NCBI GenBank assembly: GCA_050178015.1
Contig: JBFXGM010000002.1
Span: forward strand, 134,800 to 198,799
Source of the DNA: Gaoshiqia sp050178015
GTDB taxonomy: Bacteria; Bacteroidota; Bacteroidia; Bacteroidales; Prolixibacteraceae
Direction of reading: 5' to 3'
DNA length: 64,000 nt
In this document: one piece after another, positions 54,245 to 62,718 of the stretch
Layout: every line of letters begins with the position of its first letter
How positions within the stretch are numbered: position 1 is the stretch's first letter
Notes under the pieces: generated by a model
Database searches by the model: none
Seen by the model: only the letters and a program-made list of their open reading frames with translations
What the model was told of the DNA's origin: nothing
Made by a program: the position numbers and the translations under genes

Positions 54245-54278
54245 AAAAAAGCCACCCCCGAAACGGAGATGGCTTTTG
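54245..54278 (-). terminator. Terminator after mutB
   Basis: On the minus strand AAAAGCCA...TGGCTTTTTTCG, an 8-bp stem with T run, about 46 bases past the mutB stop. Between them (54290-54308) lies a C/G-rich hairpin, CCCTCCCC...GGGGAGGG, another dispersed repeat type. Confidence 0.7.
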
Positions 54279-54323
54279 GTATTTTTACTCCCTCCCCCTC
54301 GGGGAGGGCTGGGAAGGGGCTTT

Positions 54324-56477
54324 CTATTCTTCGTGTGCAGCAATCAAAATCTCCAGGATTTTCTTACCGGCAGCAGCAACGCTCGAGCCTGGTCCGAAGA
54401 TAGCTACAACGCCTGCATCGTACAGGTATTGGTAGTCCTGGGCAGGAATAACACCACCGGCAATTACCATGATGTCTTCACGGCCCAGTTTTTTCAGTTC
54501 TTCGATAACGGCTGGCACCAGTGTTTTGTGACCGGCAGCCAGTGAGGAAACACCCATCACGTGAACGTCGTTTTCAACGGCTTGCTTAGCAGCTTCTTCC
54601 GGAGTTTGGAACAGTGGTCCCATGTCCACGTCGAAACCAAGATCGGCATAACCGGTTGCAACTACTTTAGCGCCGCGGTCGTGTCCGTCCTGACCCATTT
54701 TGGCGATCATGATACGAGGTTGACGGCCTTCCAGCTCGGCAAATTTCTTCGCCAGCTCCTGAGCTTCCTGGAAGGTTTTATCGTGTTTACTTTCTGCTGA
54801 ATACACGCCTGAGATTGTTCTGATTACAGCTTTATAACGTCCGCAAACTTTTTCGCAGGCGTCAGAAATTTCACCTAATGAAGCACGTTTTTGTGCCGCT
54901 TTAATAGAGAGATCAAGCAGGTTGCCTTCGCCGGTTTCGGCGCATTTTGTAATGGCAGCCAGGGCTTCCTGTACATCGGCTTCGTTACGTTCGGCGCGCA
55001 GCTTTTTCAAGCGTTCAACCTGAGACAAACGTACAGCAGTGTTATCAATATCCAAAATATCGATCGGATCTTCTTTCTCCAAACGGTATTTATTAACACC
55101 TACAATCGTTTGAACACCGCTATCGATACGTCCCTGAGTACGTGCCGCAGCTTCTTCGATACGCATTTTAGGCACACCTGTTTCAATCGCTTTCGACATA
55201 CCGCCAAGTTTTTCAACCTCCTCGATCAGCGCCCATGCTTTGGTGTACAGTTCTTTTGTCAATGCCTCAACGTAGTACGAACCGGCCCATGGGTCAGCGC
55301 CACGGCAGACTTCAGTTTCCTGCTGAATGTACAGCTGCGTGTTACGTGCAATACGGGCTGAGAAGTCGGTTGGCAATGCAATCGCTTCGTCCAATGCATT
55401 GGTGTGCAACGACTGGGTGTGACCCAAAGCCGAAGCCATCGCTTCGATCGCTGTGCGGCCAATATTGTTGAACGGATCCTGCTCGGTTAACGACCAACCT
55501 GACGTTTGCGAGTGTGTACGCAAAGCCATTGATTTTGGATTTTTCGGGTTGAACTGTTTCACCAGTTTCGCCCAAATCATACGTGCAGCACGCATTTTGG
55601 CGATTTCCATAAAGTGGTTCATACCGATAGCCCAGAAGAAGGACAACCGTGGTGCGAACGCGTCGATGTCCATTCCGGCATTGATACCGGCGCGGAGGTA
55701 TTCCAACCCGTCGGCCAGCGTGTAAGCCATCTCAATGTCGGCAGTAGCACCGGCTTCCTGCATATGGTAACCCGAAATTGAAATCGAGTTGAACTTCGGC
55801 ATCTTTTGAGAGGTGAACTCGAAAATATCGGCGATGATCTTCATCGAGAATTCCGGTGGGTAGATGTACGTATTACGCACCATAAATTCTTTCAGAATGT
55901 CGTTCTGAATCGTTCCTGAAAGTTGTTCCAAAGTAGCGCCTTGTTCCAAACCGGTTACGATATAGAACGCCAAAACCGGCAAAACTGCACCGTTCATGGT
56001 CATGGAAACAGACATTTTATCCAATGGGATTTGGTCGAACAGGATTTTCATATCCAGGATCGAGTCGATGGCCACACCGGCTTTACCCACATCACCCACT
56101 ACACGAGGGTGATCGGAGTCGTAACCACGGTGTGTTGCCAGGTCGAAAGCAACGGAAAGCCCTTTTTGACCTGCAGCCAGGTTACGACGGTAGAACGCGT
56201 TTGACTCTTCGGCTGTTGAGAAACCTGCGTACTGGCGGATTGTCCAGGGTTGCATGGCATACATGGCCGAATAAGGTCCGCGAAGGAAAGGTGGCAAACC
56301 GGCCGCATAGCTCAGGTGCTCCATACCCTCAAGGTCGTCTTTGGTGTAAACCGGTTTCACCGGAATCTGCTCCGGAGTCACCCAGTTTTTCTCAATTTTA
56401 TTTTCAGCGGCCCAAGCAGCAGCATCCGCTTTTGCCTGTGTCTCTTTGATATTTATGTTTTTGAAATTCGGTTTCAT
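54324..56477 (-). CDS. mutB: Methylmalonyl-CoA mutase, large (catalytic) subunit
   Basis: Adenosylcobalamin-dependent isomerisation of succinyl-CoA and methylmalonyl-CoA, used in propionate formation or use. The ATG at 56477 gives 717 residues. The substrate barrel includes AMQPWTIRQYAGFSTAEESNAFYR and SHPRVVGDVGKAGVAIDS-like blocks (YDSDHPRVVGDVG); the C-terminal B12 domain carries DGHDRG with lower axial ligand His599 and GGVIPAQDY. It normally follows mutA directly, but here 458 bases with a GxxExxY gene intervene. Initiation is just past the left inverted repeat, in an A-rich stretch. Confidence 0.97.
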   Translation of the reverse strand: MKPNFKNINIKETQAKADAAAWAAENKIEKNWVTPEQIPVKPVYTKDDLEGMEHLSYAAGLPPFLRGPYSAMYAMQPWTIRQYAGFSTAEESNAFYRRNLAAGQKGLSVAFDLATHRGYDSDHPRVVGDVGKAGVAIDSILDMKILFDQIPLDKMSVSMTMNGAVLPVLAFYIVTGLEQGATLEQLSGTIQNDILKEFMVRNTYIYPPEFSMKIIADIFEFTSQKMPKFNSISISGYHMQEAGATADIEMAYTLADGLEYLRAGINAGMDIDAFAPRLSFFWAIGMNHFMEIAKMRAARMIWAKLVKQFNPKNPKSMALRTHSQTSGWSLTEQDPFNNIGRTAIEAMASALGHTQSLHTNALDEAIALPTDFSARIARNTQLYIQQETEVCRGADPWAGSYYVEALTKELYTKAWALIEEVEKLGGMSKAIETGVPKMRIEEAAARTQGRIDSGVQTIVGVNKYRLEKEDPIDILDIDNTAVRLSQVERLKKLRAERNEADVQEALAAITKCAETGEGNLLDLSIKAAQKRASLGEISDACEKVCGRYKAVIRTISGVYSAESKHDKTFQEAQELAKKFAELEGRQPRIMIAKMGQDGHDRGAKVVATGYADLGFDVDMGPLFQTPEEAAKQAVENDVHVMGVSSLAAGHKTLVPAVIEELKKLGREDIMVIAGGVIPAQDYQYLYDAGVVAIFGPGSSVAAAGKKILEILIAAHEE

Positions 56478-56487
56478 ATTTTTTTGT

Positions 56488-56515
56488 TTTAAACACGAAG
56501 ACACTAAGTCACTAG
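56488..56515 (+). repeat. Terminal inverted repeat of the GxxExxY element, mutB side
   Basis: TTTAAACACGAAGACACT-AAGTCACTAG. Pairs with 56913-56940 in inverted orientation at 23 of 28 positions, and consists of 9-base CACnAAGnC units like the 81-base repeats near pbpC. Confidence 0.85.
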
Positions 56516-56518
56516 AAA

Positions 56519-56911
56519 TTATAAGTAGCCGTTTATTTTTCGGTGTATTCCAATTTTTATAAGAGAAACATTGAAATTGATTAAGAATCCAAGTTTTTTA
56601 TCTGCAAGTTTCAAATAAGTCACTAACTGTACTTCATGAACCGGAAGCAAAACTTCTACTGCCTTAAGTTCAATTATGATTGAATTTTCAACTAACAAAT
56701 CGACTATGAATTCCTTTTCTAATATTTTACCTTTAAAAACTACAGGAATTTTAACCTGACTTTCAACATAAAGACCACGATTTCTTAGTTCTTCAACCAG
56801 ACAGACTTCGTAAACCGATTCGAACAAACCAGGTCCTAACTCTTTGTGAACCTCAAAAGCGGCATTCACAATGTGTTTAGCGATTCGTTCATATTCGATT
56901 TTAGAAATCAT
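56519..56911 (-). CDS. GxxExxY protein (PDDEXK nuclease-like), second copy
   Basis: 130 residues. GLFESVY lies at 28-34; catalytic-type residues are Asp71 (FIVDLLVEN), Glu81 and Lys83 (IIELKA). It shares LGPGLFESVYE, LINFN and LIKxGIHR with the first copy. The gene fills nearly the whole space between two 28-base inverted repeats (56488-56515 and 56913-56940) and is AT-richer than mutA and mutB on either side. It is in the mutA-mutB direction, so it may be read with them. Function unknown. Confidence 0.9.
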   Translation of the reverse strand: MISKIEYERIAKHIVNAAFEVHKELGPGLFESVYEVCLVEELRNRGLYVESQVKIPVVFKGKILEKEFIVDLLVENSIIIELKAVEVLLPVHEVQLVTYLKLADKKLGFLINFNVSLIKIGIHRKINGYL

Positions 56912-56912
56912 C

Positions 56913-56940
56913 CTGGTGCCTTCGTGACTTTGTGTTTAAA
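56913..56940 (-). repeat. Terminal inverted repeat of the GxxExxY element, mutA side
   Basis: Read on the minus strand: TTTAAACACAAAGTCACG-AAGGCACCAG, matching the other end at 23 of 28 positions. The mutA stop codon (TAA, 56938-56936) is formed by the first bases of this repeat. Confidence 0.85.
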
Positions 56941-58810
56941 TTGATAATAGATTTTGGTATCGCTTCAGCTCTTCCAGCAAATTGCTCTTCACATGAATGA
57001 AGTTTTCAATGCCTTTAGCTTTCAACTCGTCAGTGCATGCAGGAGCGCCGGCAACAACGAAGATCGCTTCACCTTTAATGGCTTCGAAAGCGGAAGGAGC
57101 ATACGCAGCATATTCATCATCAGAACTACAAAGCACCACGATTTCGGCACCGGCAGCTTTTGCAGCAGCCACACCTTCTTCGATGGTCTCAAAACCGTTA
57201 TTGTCTTTTACCTCGTAACCGGCAACAGCAAAGAAGTTGCAGGCAAACTGGGCACGGGCCTTGCGGAAGTTCAGGTTGCCAATGGTTAACATGAAAGCCA
57301 ACGGACGTTTACCGGCTTTGGCAAACTGATCGGTAGCCACGCGCAGGCGTTCAAAAGCCATGGCGCCACGATATGGTTTCAGGGTTTCAATTTCGGCGTC
57401 CTCTGCGGTCAGGTCTTGTGCTTCAAACGTTGCAGCATCCAATTCCTTTTCCAGTTTTTCGGTAAAGTTCGGGAACTGGTTTACACCCAGCAGGTTTTCG
57501 CGACGGGTAGCCACGTTCAAATCACGTTTGGCAGCCATTTTTTTCACTTCAGCCTGAATAAAACCTTCTTTGGCAGCCGCCAGGAACCCGCCTTTATCCT
57601 GAATAGCCAGGAACAATTTCCAGGCTTCATCAGCGATTGAAGCAGTCAGCTCTTCCACATAGTATGAGCCGGCAGCCGGGTCAACAATCTTGTCGAAGTT
57701 TGATTCTTCTTTCAGCAACAACTGTTGGTTGCGGGCAATACGATCAGAGAAAGTTGTTGGCCCTTCGTAAATCGCGTTGAACGGAAGTACCGTGATGGAA
57801 TCGGCGCCACCCAAGGCAGCGCTCATGGCTTCGGTTTGGGTACGCAACATGTTTACGTAAGGATCATAAACTGTTTTGTTCCAGCTGCCGGTTTCGGCAT
57901 GAGCATTCATCTTGCAGCTGTCATCGCATTTAGGCTCGTAAGCTTTTACGATTTGCGCCCACAACATACGTGCTGCACGAAATTTCGCGATCTCCATGAA
58001 GTAGTTGGCACTTACGCTGAAATTGAATTTGATATTTTTTGCGATCGCGTCAACCTCCACGCCTGCTTCGGTAACAGCCGAAAGGTACTCGGAACCCTGC
58101 GCCAAAGCAAAGGCCAACTCCTGCACAACCGAAGCACCGGCATTTCCGTAGTTTTTAGCATTCACCGCAACCACCCGGAAGTTTGGTAAAGCAGCTGTTT
58201 TTTCGATCAGTCCTTTTACCTGGGCCACCGAACCATCTTTGCCGTTTTTCATGCGGCCATACAGCAGGTAGTTCCCGAATGAGTCGCAAGCCACGGAAGC
58301 CACGATCTTTGCCGGGTCCCATTTGCCGGCCAACACATAATCAGCAAATGCTTCTGCAATTTTATTGCTGTAACATTTGGCCGCAAAGTTCACCTCAACC
58401 GATTCCAGGCAGATGTCTTTCAACAAAACGCCCATGTCGGCCACCGTTACTTCGGTACACTCATTAAAAACAAAGCCCAACGAAGTCACACCTTTCATCA
58501 AAACGTCAAGTGCTTTCTTGTTGGCCTCTTCCAGATCTTTCACAATGATATTCTGGCGAACATACCAGTCATTGTTGTTAGTTTTGGTTCCGCGCACATA
58601 CGGGAACTCTCCGGGAAGGGTATCCAGATACTCCAGCTTGGTCAGGTCTTCCTGACGATAAAACGGTTGAACTGAAAAACCTTCATTTGTCCTCCACACC
58701 AGCTTGCGGTCAAAATCGGCGCCTTTCAAGTCGGCAACCACCTTTGCTTTCCACGTTTCGGTGCTAATAGGAGGAAATTCTTCAAAAAGTTTGTTATATT
58801 TTTCTGCCAT
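56936..58810 (-). CDS. mutA: Methylmalonyl-CoA mutase, small subunit
   Basis: 624 residues from the ATG at 58810 (MAEKYNKLFEEFPPIS). It resembles MutB but has no functional B12 ligand: the position of DxHxxG reads NFRKAR, as expected for the non-catalytic partner. Barrel blocks such as LPGEFPYVRGTKTNNNDWYVRQ and DPAAGSYYVEELT confirm the family. A minus-strand TAATTTTG box (58845-58838) just upstream may be the -7 element, without a good -33. The stop codon lies in the inverted repeat of the adjoining GxxExxY element. Confidence 0.96.
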   Translation of the reverse strand: MAEKYNKLFEEFPPISTETWKAKVVADLKGADFDRKLVWRTNEGFSVQPFYRQEDLTKLEYLDTLPGEFPYVRGTKTNNNDWYVRQNIIVKDLEEANKKALDVLMKGVTSLGFVFNECTEVTVADMGVLLKDICLESVEVNFAAKCYSNKIAEAFADYVLAGKWDPAKIVASVACDSFGNYLLYGRMKNGKDGSVAQVKGLIEKTAALPNFRVVAVNAKNYGNAGASVVQELAFALAQGSEYLSAVTEAGVEVDAIAKNIKFNFSVSANYFMEIAKFRAARMLWAQIVKAYEPKCDDSCKMNAHAETGSWNKTVYDPYVNMLRTQTEAMSAALGGADSITVLPFNAIYEGPTTFSDRIARNQQLLLKEESNFDKIVDPAAGSYYVEELTASIADEAWKLFLAIQDKGGFLAAAKEGFIQAEVKKMAAKRDLNVATRRENLLGVNQFPNFTEKLEKELDAATFEAQDLTAEDAEIETLKPYRGAMAFERLRVATDQFAKAGKRPLAFMLTIGNLNFRKARAQFACNFFAVAGYEVKDNNGFETIEEGVAAAKAAGAEIVVLCSSDDEYAAYAPSAFEAIKGEAIFVVAGAPACTDELKAKGIENFIHVKSNLLEELKRYQNLLSI

Positions 58811-59231
58811 AATGTAACTGTTAAGAAAATCAGGGGGCAAAATTAGCTGTTTTTAATCAGCTACATCGCAAAACCTTCAAGTTTTTAACCTTTAAGTAAC
58901 AAAATTCCCGATTTGATTTTCAGGCATTTAAATATACAGCAGTTTAAATATATAGTTTTTACTCCTTATTTGTAAACAGTATAAATAAAAAAGTGATTTT
59001 TGATAGTTTTTCGAGGAATTCGGAGCAAAAAAATGCAGGAAGACCAGACGCACCCTTTAGTGCTTTCTCGCCAAAAAAACTTGTATTCCCTGAGAATAGG
59101 CTACCTTTGGCTACCGAAACTTCAAGAAAACCGGATTGCATACACATCAACACCGATAAGGACAAGAAAGGCAAGCAACTTTTGCCTGGCTTTCTCCGAA
59201 GCAAACCGGGACAAAAACCGTATTACGAAAT
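58811..59231. other. Divergent intergenic region between mutA and the SDR gene pair
   Basis: About 420 bases, AT-rich in the first half, with a direct repeat TTTAAATATA near 58928 and 58943. A possible plus-strand promoter lies at 59080-59109 (CTTG, 18 bases, TACCTTTG). Two open frames over 58993-59242 have no coding character. No riboswitch fold is recognised. Confidence 0.4.
59080..59109 (+). promoter_or_regulatory. Possible promoter of the SDR pair
   Basis: CTTG (59080-59083), 18 bases, TACCTTTG (59102-59109). The -7 box fits the Bacteroidota consensus; the -33 has one mismatch and the spacing is one short. The leader would be about 115 bases. Confidence 0.4.
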
Positions 59232-60044
59232 ATGAAAATTAACGACGAAAAATATACCCTGATAACCGGCGCCAGCACCGGACTGGGAAAAGAATTTGCC
59301 ATTGAATGTGCCCGGCGCGGTATGAACCTGATTTTGGTTTCGTTACCGCATGAAAACCTGGAAGAACTGGGGCAGGAACTCTCGGCATCTTACTCGGTCA
59401 AGGTGGCCTGCCGCGAAGTTGACCTGACCCACCGGAAGTTGTTGGAAGAATTGACAACCTGGATCACTGAAAATTTCTCCGTCAACATGCTCATTAACAA
59501 CGCGGGGATCGGCGGCACCCAGATTTTCATCGACTCGCCGATCGATTACCTCGACAACATGATCCAGCTGAACATCCGGGCCATGACCCTGCTTACCCGC
59601 CTGTTGCTGCCGGAACTAAAAACACATCCGAAAGCTTATATTCTGAATGTTTCCAGTCTGGCGGCCTTCTCGCCGGTACCCTTCAAAACCATCTATCCGG
59701 CTTCCAAGGCTTTCATTCATCATTTTACGCGTGGACTGAAAGCCGAATTGAAAGACACGAACATCCGGGTTTGTGTGCTGAACCCGGGACCGATCATGAC
59801 CAACAAGGATGTTACCAAACGGATTAACGGTCAAAGTTTCTATGTACGCTTGTCGATTATGAGCCCGGAACGGATTGCCCGCATCGCTGTGCGCAAACTG
59901 CTACGGGGCCACGCGGTAATCATCCCGGGCTTTATGAACCGGTTCAACGCTTTTTTCATTCGCTTGGCGCCCGTTAGCTGGCGCCTCAACGTGGGCACAT
60001 CCATCTTCAGGCGCGACCTCCGAAAAGCTGAACACCAACGATGA
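59232..60044 (+). CDS. Short-chain dehydrogenase/reductase
   Basis: 270 residues of the classical SDR type: cofactor motif TGASTGLGKEFA at 13-24, NNAGIGG at about 90-96, catalytic Ser in VSSLAAF and YPASK (Tyr and Lys). The C-terminal 50 residues are hydrophobic and basic (GHAVIIPGFMNRFNAFFIRLAPVSWRL), as in SDRs that act at membranes on lipids. Substrate unknown. Its stop overlaps the start of the next SDR gene (ATGA), so the two are coupled. Confidence 0.9.
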   Translation: MKINDEKYTLITGASTGLGKEFAIECARRGMNLILVSLPHENLEELGQELSASYSVKVACREVDLTHRKLLEELTTWITENFSVNMLINNAGIGGTQIFIDSPIDYLDNMIQLNIRAMTLLTRLLLPELKTHPKAYILNVSSLAAFSPVPFKTIYPASKAFIHHFTRGLKAELKDTNIRVCVLNPGPIMTNKDVTKRINGQSFYVRLSIMSPERIARIAVRKLLRGHAVIIPGFMNRFNAFFIRLAPVSWRLNVGTSIFRRDLRKAEHQR

Positions 60045-61027
60045 AGGCGCTTATTACCGGGGCAAACGGACTGTTGGGCAGCAACCTGGCCCGGCAACTG
60101 CTGAAAGCAAACTACGAGGTGCGGGCCATGGTTCGAGAAAGCAGCAACTTGCTGTCGTTACGCGGATCTGATGTTGAGTGGTTCCGGGGAAATGTGCTGG
60201 ATGCCCGCGACCTGAAAAAGGCGCTGACAGGCTGTCAGGTAGTTGTCCATGCAGCCGCCAATACCGCCCAATGGCCATCGGATTACAGCTTTTACCAACC
60301 CATAAATGTTGATGGCACCCGTTTGTTGCTGGATGAAAGCCGAAAGGCTGGCATCGAACGGTTTATTTACGTGGGTTCGGCCAACGCCTTTGGGCCGGGA
60401 AGCAAAGAAAAACCTGGCACCGAGGAGTCTCCGTTCACCAACATCCAGCGACAATCGGGCTACATGCGCAGCAAATACGAAGCGCAACAGCTGGTGCTCG
60501 AATTTCATCAACGACACGGTTTCCCGACACTGGTGGTCAACCCCGCGTTTATGCTCGGAAAGTACGATGCCAAACCAAGCTCCGGCCAATTGTTGTTGAT
60601 GGCCCACAAAAAACAGCTGATGTTTTATCCTACTGGTGGGAAAAACTTTGTTCATGTGGAAGATGTGGCTTGCGGCATCATCCGGGCCATCGAAAACGGG
60701 ACACCCGGCGAATGCTATTTGCTGGCGGGACAGAACCTAAGCTACCGGGAATTTTTCATGAAGATGCAACACGTTTGCGGCTACCCAAAGCAATTAATCC
60801 ACCTTCCCAAACCGATCATTTTAGCGGCAGGATGGGCGGGTACTTTTTACGAACGGCTTACCGGAAAGCCAGCCAGGCTAAACCGCACCAATGCCCGGCT
60901 GTTGATGGCCGAAAACTACTACTCGCCGGAAAAAGCTATACATGAACTGCAATTACCACAAACGCCCGTTGAACAAGCAATTACGGATGCATTGGAATGG
61001 TTTGGGGAGATGGGGAAGCTACCGTAA
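60041..61027 (+). CDS. Extended-SDR NAD-dependent epimerase/dehydratase-like protein
   Basis: 328 residues. Rossmann motif ALITGANGLLGSNLARQLL at 3-21, VVHAAANTAQWP, and the active-site YMRSK (Tyr-x3-Lys). Related to dihydroflavonol reductase and 3-beta-hydroxysteroid dehydrogenase-like enzymes. It is translated from the overlapping start within the stop of the upstream SDR gene. Substrate is unknown; coupling with another SDR suggests successive steps in one pathway, perhaps in lipid or polyketide modification. Confidence 0.88.
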   Translation: MKALITGANGLLGSNLARQLLKANYEVRAMVRESSNLLSLRGSDVEWFRGNVLDARDLKKALTGCQVVVHAAANTAQWPSDYSFYQPINVDGTRLLLDESRKAGIERFIYVGSANAFGPGSKEKPGTEESPFTNIQRQSGYMRSKYEAQQLVLEFHQRHGFPTLVVNPAFMLGKYDAKPSSGQLLLMAHKKQLMFYPTGGKNFVHVEDVACGIIRAIENGTPGECYLLAGQNLSYREFFMKMQHVCGYPKQLIHLPKPIILAAGWAGTFYERLTGKPARLNRTNARLLMAENYYSPEKAIHELQLPQTPVEQAITDALEWFGEMGKLP

Positions 61028-61292
61028 ATTGAAAATTTGGCAAGTCTAGTTTCCATTTTAGCTAAATTTGGCAGGTTTCCGGTACAGGATTACCTCACAA
61101 CGAAAAGGTTTATTTCGCCTTTGGGCCACGCTCAGTCCATTCAACCGTAGCACATTCATTAAAAAAATCGTACTCAAATAACCAGAATGATTTTTTTCAA
61201 GGGCTTCTTTTCGGAAATTCAGTATGCCGGGATAATTCTCATAGTTTTTGCCCCGAATGTTTATCTTTGGACTTTCCGTAAACAGAAGGGAT

Positions 61293-62708
61293 ATGCACAT
61301 TCATTTTATTGCCATTGGCGGAAGCGCCATGCACAACCTGGCTATTGCCCTGCACAAGAAAGGGTATCAGGTTACCGGAAGTGATGACGAAATTTTTGAA
61401 CCGTCGCGCAGCCGACTAGAAAAATACGGTTTGCTCCCGGCTCAAACAGGTTGGAATCCCGAACTCATTTCAGCTAAGCCCGACGCTATCATCCTGGGCA
61501 TGCACGCCCACCCCGACAATCCGGAGCTGAAACGGGCACAGGAACTGGGTTTGAAAATTTATTCGTACCCTGAGTACCTGTACGAGCAAACCAAAAACAA
61601 AACCCGCGTGGTGATTGGCGGTTCGCATGGGAAAACCACCATAACCTCCATGGTGATGCATGTCCTGAAATCCAACCATATTGACTTTGACTACATGGTT
61701 GGCGCTAACCTGGAAGGTTTTGACACGATGGTTTCTTTAAAGGAAGACACCAAAATCGCTGTTTTCGAAGGCGATGAATATTTGTCGTCGCCCATCGACC
61801 GGCGACCCAAGTTTCACCTCTACCACCCGCACATCGCCCTGCTAAGCGGCATTGCATGGGACCACATCAACGTGTTCCCCACGTTTGAAAATTACGTGGC
61901 CCAGTTTCAGATTTTTGCGGACCGGATTGAAGAAAACGGGGCACTAATTTATTTTGAAGGGGATGAAAACCTGCGCCGGATTGCCGGACGAAGTCGCAAA
62001 GATATTGACAAAACACCTTACCGCGAACACGAATCGGTGGTTGAGGGGGGTGTAACTTATCTGAAATACGGCGACCGGAAAATTCGCCTGCATGTGTTTG
62101 GCGATCACAACCTGCAGAACATTGCCGGAGCCAAGCTGGTGTGCAGCAAAGTGGGCATCAGCGACGAGCAATTCTACCGGGCCATGACCAGCTTTAAGGG
62201 AGCTGCCCGCCGGTTGGAAATTCTTTCCGAAACCGAAAGATGCACTGTTTATTACGATTTTGCCCATTCACCTTCCAAACTGAAAGCCACTACGGCTGCT
62301 GTTAAAAAGCAATTCGACAATCGCCAATTGGTGGCCGTGATGGAACTGCACACTTACAGTTCGCTGAAAAAGGAATTTCTCCCCCAATACGGTGGTTGCA
62401 TGGATGAAGCCGATGAGGCGTTTGTTTTTTTCAACCCCAAAACAATTGAACACAAACGTCTGGCACACATCTCAAAAGAGGAAGTTGCTGCCGCCTTCAA
62501 TAAATCAGGTTTACAGGTTTTTACCGATCCCACAGAACTGTTTGACCTCCTTCGGCAAAAAGATTGGCAAAATAAAAACCTGTTAATCATGACTTCAGGA
62601 AATTTTTCGGGGCAGAATTTAAAAGAATTTGCAACCGGATTGACCGGAAACCCGATCCGATTTGGAAACGAGAAATGGCTTAAACGACAGGGTACAACCA
62701 TGAATTAA
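61293..62708 (+). CDS. mpl: UDP-N-acetylmuramate:L-alanyl-gamma-D-glutamyl-meso-diaminopimelate ligase
   Basis: Murein recycling: ligates the tripeptide released from old wall to UDP-MurNAc. The ATG at 61293 (MHIHFIAIGGSAMHNLAIALHKKGY) gives 471 residues. Mur-ligase blocks are the N-terminal GGSAMHNLA, the ATP loop GGSHGKTT at 109-116, FEGDEYLSSPIDRRPKFHLY (Mpl-specific) and DFAHSPSKLKATT. It is followed after 10 bases by a secreted dipeptidase. A TATCTTTG box at 61262-61269 may be its promoter -7 element. Confidence 0.95.
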   Translation: MHIHFIAIGGSAMHNLAIALHKKGYQVTGSDDEIFEPSRSRLEKYGLLPAQTGWNPELISAKPDAIILGMHAHPDNPELKRAQELGLKIYSYPEYLYEQTKNKTRVVIGGSHGKTTITSMVMHVLKSNHIDFDYMVGANLEGFDTMVSLKEDTKIAVFEGDEYLSSPIDRRPKFHLYHPHIALLSGIAWDHINVFPTFENYVAQFQIFADRIEENGALIYFEGDENLRRIAGRSRKDIDKTPYREHESVVEGGVTYLKYGDRKIRLHVFGDHNLQNIAGAKLVCSKVGISDEQFYRAMTSFKGAARRLEILSETERCTVYYDFAHSPSKLKATTAAVKKQFDNRQLVAVMELHTYSSLKKEFLPQYGGCMDEADEAFVFFNPKTIEHKRLAHISKEEVAAAFNKSGLQVFTDPTELFDLLRQKDWQNKNLLIMTSGNFSGQNLKEFATGLTGNPIRFGNEKWLKRQGTTMN

Positions 62709-62718
62709 ACTTATGTCC

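Noticed and set aside
58811..58960. A cobalamin riboswitch before the B12-dependent mutase genes
   Set aside because: The region before mutA is short and AT-rich, with no B12-box-like conserved sequence or fold.
58993..59242. Two overlapping small open frames before the SDR gene
   Set aside because: No coding bias, no start-site context and no recognisable family; both run into the SDR start.
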